From positions 1-6,842 of the forward strand of contig JADFIX010000206.1 of assembly GCA_022566435.1 (NCBI GenBank): a stretch of DNA of 6,842 nt. The letters are read 5' to 3'. Source of the stretch: Planctomycetota bacterium. GTDB taxonomy: Bacteria > Planctomycetota > Phycisphaerae > UBA1845. The notes under the pieces were generated by a model. The model searched no databases, was not told where the DNA came from, and worked only from the letters and a program-made list of their open reading frames with translations. The position numbers and the translations under genes are program-made. Of the stretch, positions 5,085 to 6,842 are shown in pieces. Position 1 is the first letter of the stretch. Each line of letters begins with the position of its first letter.

Positions 5085-6842
5085 ATGCAACGAAAAGTTG
5101 GGATGAGCTCGACCACAAACGGGCGTCCGTCTCGTGTCGGTCTATCACTGGTGATCATGCTGATGTCGACGACCGCGGCGCTGGGCGACGGTCCGCTGTT
5201 CCCCGGCTCGCAATACGCCACCGGCAACTTCCCTTCCTCGGCAGCGATCGGCGACCTGAACGGCGACGACCTGCCCGACTTGGTCGTGGCGAATGAGTTG
5301 AGCGCCAACGTTTCGGTGCTACTGGGGGTCGGCGACGGGACGTTTGTTCACGCGGTGAACTATGCCGCCGGCATCGGGCCTTTTTCCGTGGCGATCGGCG
5401 ATCTGGACGGCGACGAGGTGCCCGACCTAGCCGTGGCGAACATCTTCAGCAACAACGTCTCGGTACTGCTGGGCGTCGGCGACGGAACGTTCGTCGATGC
5501 ACTGCACTACGCCGCCGGCAACGGGCCTAGTTTCGTTGCGGTCGGCGACCTGGACGGCGACGAAGTGCTCGATCTGGCCCTGACGAATCAGGGCAGCGAC
5601 GACGTTTCGGTCCTGCTGGGCGTCGGCGACGGAACGTTTGCCAACGCGGTGCACTACGACGCCGGCGATGGGCCCCGGTCTTTAGCGATCGGCGACCTGG
5701 ACGGTGACGATTTGGGCGACTTGGCTGTGACAAATGGCTTCGACAACAACGTCTCGGTGTTATTGGGGGCTGGCGACGGAACGTTCTCGGCCGCGGTGAA
5801 CTACGCCACCGGCACCGGGCCTAACTCCGTCGCGATCGGAAACCTCGACGGCAACCAGACGCCCGACTTAGTCGTCACGAACGGGGTGAGCAACAACGTC
5901 TCGGTGTTGCTGGGGATTGGCAACGGCACGTTCGTCGCCGCAGTGCATTACACCGCCGGCGTCGAACCTCGCTCTGTGGCGATCGGCGACTTTGACGGCA
6001 ACCTGGCGCCCGATCTGGCCATCGCGAACGGGCTGGGCAACACCGTCTCGGTGCTGCTGGCGGTCGGCGACGGTACGTTTGGTGGGCCGGTGCCCCACGC
6101 CGTCGGCAACGGCCCTACCGCTGTGGCAATCGGCGACTTCGACGGCGACGAAGTATCCGATATGGCCGTTGTGAATCACTTGGGCGACAACGCTTCGGTG
6201 CTGTTGGGAAATGGCGACGGAACGTTCGTCACCCGGATGCAATACGCAGCCGGCAGCGGACCTTTTTCCGTTGCGATCCGCGACCTTGACGGCGATCAAA
6301 CACCCGACCTAGCCGTGGCGAATTGGTTCAGTGATGATGTCTCGGTGCTGTTGGGGGTCGGCGATGGAACGTTTATCGCCGCAGCGCATTATGACGCCGA
6401 CAACGGACCGCAATCCATTGCCATCGGCGATCTAGACGGCGACCAATTGCCCGACTTGGCCGTCGCGAATCAACAAAGCAACAACGTCTCGGTCTTGATG
6501 GGCATCGGCAAGGGGACATTTGCCGCCGCGGTGCACCACGACACGGGCTCCCGGCCTGAGTCCATAACGATCGGCGACCTGAACGGCGACCAGGTGGTCG
6601 ACTTGGTCGTGGCGAACCAAGGAAGTGACAACGTCTCGGTGCTGCTGGGTGTCGGTGACGGTTCGTTTGCCGCCGCGATGAACTACCCCGTAGGCGACGG
6701 GCCTGCGTCCTTGGCGATCGGCGACCTGGACGGAAATCTAGTGCCCGACCTGGCGGTCTCGAACGGGATCAGTAACGACGTCTCGGTGCTGTTGGGGGCC
6801 GGCGACGGGACGTGTGCCGCCCCGATCACCTATGCTGTCGGC
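5085..6842 (+). CDS. Secreted FG-GAP/VCBS repeat protein, 3' end outside the window
   Basis: The frame runs from ATG 5085 to the right edge (586 codons) without a stop, so the C-terminus is missing. A GGGAAGGA stretch lies about 11 nt upstream of the start; a second ATG at 5103 has a weaker site. Residues 1-34 look like a signal peptide with a basic start, hydrophobic core VGLSLVIMLM and cleavage near ALG-DG. Residues 35-54 resemble the second half of a repeat unit. From residue 55 eleven units of exactly 49 residues follow, the last one cut at 42. Each has a calcium-loop motif DxDGDxxxD, then DLAVAN, VSVLLG and GDGTF. Such repeats form beta-propeller blades in integrins and many bacterial surface or secreted proteins, where the Asp loop binds calcium. 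The protein is therefore probably exported and calcium-stabilised, with an adhesion or binding role possible but not shown. The missing end might carry a sorting or anchor domain. Confidence 0.92.
   Translation, partial: MQRKVGMSSTTNGRPSRVGLSLVIMLMSTTAALGDGPLFPGSQYATGNFPSSAAIGDLNGDDLPDLVVANELSANVSVLLGVGDGTFVHAVNYAAGIGPFSVAIGDLDGDEVPDLAVANIFSNNVSVLLGVGDGTFVDALHYAAGNGPSFVAVGDLDGDEVLDLALTNQGSDDVSVLLGVGDGTFANAVHYDAGDGPRSLAIGDLDGDDLGDLAVTNGFDNNVSVLLGAGDGTFSAAVNYATGTGPNSVAIGNLDGNQTPDLVVTNGVSNNVSVLLGIGNGTFVAAVHYTAGVEPRSVAIGDFDGNLAPDLAIANGLGNTVSVLLAVGDGTFGGPVPHAVGNGPTAVAIGDFDGDEVSDMAVVNHLGDNASVLLGNGDGTFVTRMQYAAGSGPFSVAIRDLDGDQTPDLAVANWFSDDVSVLLGVGDGTFIAAAHYDADNGPQSIAIGDLDGDQLPDLAVANQQSNNVSVLMGIGKGTFAAAVHHDTGSRPESITIGDLNGDQVVDLVVANQGSDNVSVLLGVGDGSFAAAMNYPVGDGPASLAIGDLDGNLVPDLAVSNGISNDVSVLLGAGDGTCAAPITYAVG
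5247..6842 (+). repeat. Tandem 147-bp coding repeat, eleven units
   Basis: Units begin at 5247, 5394, 5541, 5688, 5835, 5982, 6129, 6276, 6423, 6570 and 6717, always 147 bp apart with no insertion or deletion. The last unit is cut by the window edge. Protein similarity is high while many third codon positions differ (for example in the VSVLLG stretch), so the array is not a very recent duplication. Gly at motif position 4 and Asp at position 9 are kept in all eleven units. Confidence 0.95.

Noticed and set aside
5048..5296. Plus-strand frame of 82 codons starting shortly before the repeat-protein gene
   Set aside because: It overlaps the repeat protein in another frame, and its sequence becomes Arg-rich as expected of a shadow frame, despite a purine-rich stretch upstream of its ATG.
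5427..6620. Minus-strand frames with repeated VADRN/ERSVADAQQ-like segments
   Set aside because: They are mirror frames of the 147-bp coding repeat. Their regularity comes from the plus-strand repeat protein, which has the signal peptide and the family motifs.
5247..6842. Possible CRISPR or satellite-like array because of the 147-bp regularity
   Set aside because: The period is a coding one (49 codons), units diverge mostly at third codon positions, and there are no short identical repeats with unique spacers.

Overview
The window looks like chromosomal DNA from a GC-rich environmental bacterium, most likely Planctomycetota or a similar lineage. That placement is an inference. It rests on a protein with a C-terminal MJ0042-type CxxC...CxxC zinc ribbon, a long secreted FG-GAP/VCBS repeat protein, mixed use of ATG/GTG starts, and spacers with dispersed palindromic repeats. 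No rRNA or other taxonomic marker is present.

Layout from left to right. (1) Positions 1-205, minus strand: the N-terminus of an exported protein that runs off the left edge. (2) Positions 206-1237: about 1 kb with no convincing gene. It carries two related elements of about 137 bp with inverted-repeat ends (296-433 and 1071-1207), in the same orientation. Between them are 637 bp of probably non-coding DNA with a further hairpin. (3) Positions 1238-4540, minus strand: a likely transcription unit, read from right to left. It starts at a -10-like TATACT inside a near-palindrome (4571-4586). A 32-codon small ORF with a strong Shine-Dalgarno follows, then a complete UvrD/Rep-family superfamily 1 helicase, then a 303-residue protein with a helical N-terminal part and a zinc ribbon at its C-terminus. 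The second repeat element begins about 30 bp past the last stop codon and may double as the 3' end of the transcript. (4) Positions 4541-5084: the spacer between the divergent helicase unit and the next gene. It holds the operator-like palindrome, a GC-rich hairpin, a possible lone repeat arm and a plausible sigma-70-type promoter. (5) Positions 5085-6842, plus strand: a secreted protein made almost wholly of FG-GAP/VCBS repeats. Eleven units are in exact 49-residue (147-bp) register up to the right edge, where the gene is still open.

The helicase unit points to DNA repair or replication-fork maintenance, and the palindrome over its -10 suggests repression, possibly damage-inducible. The two edge genes encode exported proteins and have no evident link to the helicase. 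No defence system, CRISPR array, transposase or tRNA was found. The points most worth following up are the uncharacterised 32-codon ORF with its operator-like site, the helicase/zinc-ribbon pairing, the paired palindromic elements, and the regular repeat array.
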